Notes under the pieces: generated by a model
What the model saw: the letters and a program-made list of their open reading frames with translations, nothing else
Databases searched by the model: none
Told to the model about the DNA's origin: nothing
Shown: positions 6,145-7,022 of the stretch, one piece after another
Layout of the letters: every line of letters begins with the position of its first letter
Numbering within the stretch: position 1 is the first letter of the stretch
Program-made: the position numbers and the translations under genes
DNA from: Chloroflexota bacterium
Lineage (GTDB): Bacteria; Chloroflexota; UBA5177; JANWHV01
Assembly (NCBI GenBank): GCA_028287725.1
Contig: JAQBPC010000563.1
Coordinates: 1-7,022 of the forward strand
Direction of reading: 5' to 3'
DNA: 7,022 bases

Positions 6145-7017
6145 TTATACGACTAGGCAGACGATGCCGCCAAGCAGCGCGAAGGCGCCGCCCACGCGCA
6201 GTCCGGCGCCTTCGCGCTCCCCAAGGCGGAGGACGCTCCATAGCGTCACCAGCACGATGGCCGATTCCCTCACAGGCGCGACTACCAATAATGGCGCTAT
6301 GCTGAGTGCGGTCAGCACCAGAAAATACGGCACTGCCATCATCATGCCGAGCGTAAAGTCCTGAAGCCGGCTCGACCTATCCGCGCCATCTACACGTGCC
6401 CTGATATCCAGGCTCAGGGGTGCCGTGTCGCGGCGGGGGTCGAACCGTACCCAAAGCACCAGCAGTGTCGCGCTGACTGTCCAGACTGCCCACCCATACT
6501 GCCACGGTGAGATAAGCCGGGTGCCGACCGAATTGACCGCCGAATATGACGCGATCGCCGCCCCGGTCAGCAAAGCGAATCCGGTGGCCGCGCCCGCACC
6601 TGAGGGGCGCCGGACGGCCCATATCCCCGCTAGCACCAGAGCTATGCCAAGGTATCCCGCGGGGCTCAACCGCTCCCCCAATAGGAGCCCGGCCACGATG
6701 GCGAGGAGGGGAGCGGTTCCTCGAGCAAGCGGATAGACCAGGGAAAGGTCACCGCGCCGGTATGCCGCCGATAGGAAATTGAAGTACGCGAACTCCCCCA
6801 GGGCGGACAACGCTACCAACAGCAATGCCTCGGGCGGGAAACTTGGGCGCCCAGCCGCTAGCCATACCAGCGCGCCCGCCGGGGAAATCCACAGCGCGGA
6901 CGCAGCCATTGCCCTGCCCGTAGCCTTCAAGGGGTCGCCGGCCGACTTGAGCCGCACGTTCCACATCGCGTGCAGCCCGGCCGCCGCCAAAGCCAGGGCG
7001 ACCGCCTGGACAATCAT
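6145..7017 (-). CDS. DMT-superfamily (EamA) membrane transporter
   Basis: A 290-residue inner-membrane protein with about ten hydrophobic segments in two EamA halves, the normal size for the drug/metabolite transporter superfamily. The first half ends with the hallmark stretch VYPLARGTAPLLAIVAGLLL and GERL (about 94-117), followed by GYLGIALVLAGIWAV. The second half has the matching APVRESAIVLVTLW and LGER (about 247-268) and a final GGAFALLGGIVCLVV helix. A polar loop at about 191-220 joins helices near the middle. Members export or import amino acids, metabolites or drugs, and the substrate cannot be predicted. The ATG at 7017 directly precedes the first hydrophobic helix (MIVQAVALALAAAGLHAMWN). 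Only five bases lie upstream in the window, so the ribosome site cannot be judged and a slightly longer N-terminus is possible. It shares its strand with the oxidoreductase, but the gap and hairpin suggest separate transcripts. Confidence 0.9.
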   Translation of the reverse strand: MIVQAVALALAAAGLHAMWNVRLKSAGDPLKATGRAMAASALWISPAGALVWLAAGRPSFPPEALLLVALSALGEFAYFNFLSAAYRRGDLSLVYPLARGTAPLLAIVAGLLLGERLSPAGYLGIALVLAGIWAVRRPSGAGAATGFALLTGAAIASYSAVNSVGTRLISPWQYGWAVWTVSATLLVLWVRFDPRRDTAPLSLDIRARVDGADRSSRLQDFTLGMMMAVPYFLVLTALSIAPLLVVAPVRESAIVLVTLWSVLRLGEREGAGLRVGGAFALLGGIVCLVV

Positions 7018-7022
7018 GGATT

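Noticed and set aside
1..7022. CRISPR array, tRNA, mobile element or toxin-antitoxin pair
   Set aside because: No spaced direct repeats, cloverleaf, transposase motif, terminal repeats or paired toxin-like small genes were seen on either strand.

Overview
This is a GC-rich (roughly 60% by eye) bacterial chromosomal segment with densely coding, G/C-ending codon use and Shine-Dalgarno-led starts. It looks proteobacterial, most likely from a metabolically versatile soil or plant-associated group such as Burkholderiales or Rhizobiales. The window alone does not fix the genus. I see no rRNA, tRNA, CRISPR array, insertion sequence or phage gene.

Layout from left to right. Positions 1-658 (minus) hold an SGNH/GDSL-type hydrolase cut by the left edge. 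Positions 659-947 have no convincing gene. Positions 948-2234 (minus) hold an M20-family, metal-dependent amidohydrolase of the N-carbamoyl-L-amino-acid hydrolase / allantoate amidohydrolase group. Positions 2235-2585 are a divergent intergenic region. Positions 2586-2873 (plus) encode a small, Gln-rich, helical protein. A perfect 12-bp inverted repeat follows it, and then a single-domain cupin at 3060-3401 (plus). Convergent with the cupin is a large two-part FAD oxidoreductase with folate-binding GcvT domains (3457-5895, minus), of the dimethylglycine/sarcosine dehydrogenase group. Upstream of it is a 249-bp gap with a dyad, a hairpin and a possible short reading frame. A DMT-family (EamA) membrane transporter fills 6145-7017 (minus).

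The two best-identified enzymes both work on small nitrogen compounds. One removes a carbamoyl or ureido group, and the other oxidatively demethylates N-methyl amino acids and passes the C1 unit to tetrahydrofolate. Together with the transporter this suggests a locus for scavenging N-methylated or ureido compounds for carbon, nitrogen and C1 units. The shared pathway is inference: the genes are separated by gaps and by two plus-strand genes, so they are not one operon.

I did not find a clear new multi-gene system. The items most worth a second look are the small Gln-rich protein, the cupin with a replaced metal motif, the 12-bp inverted repeat, the dyad upstream of the dehydrogenase, and the short open frame after the transporter gene.
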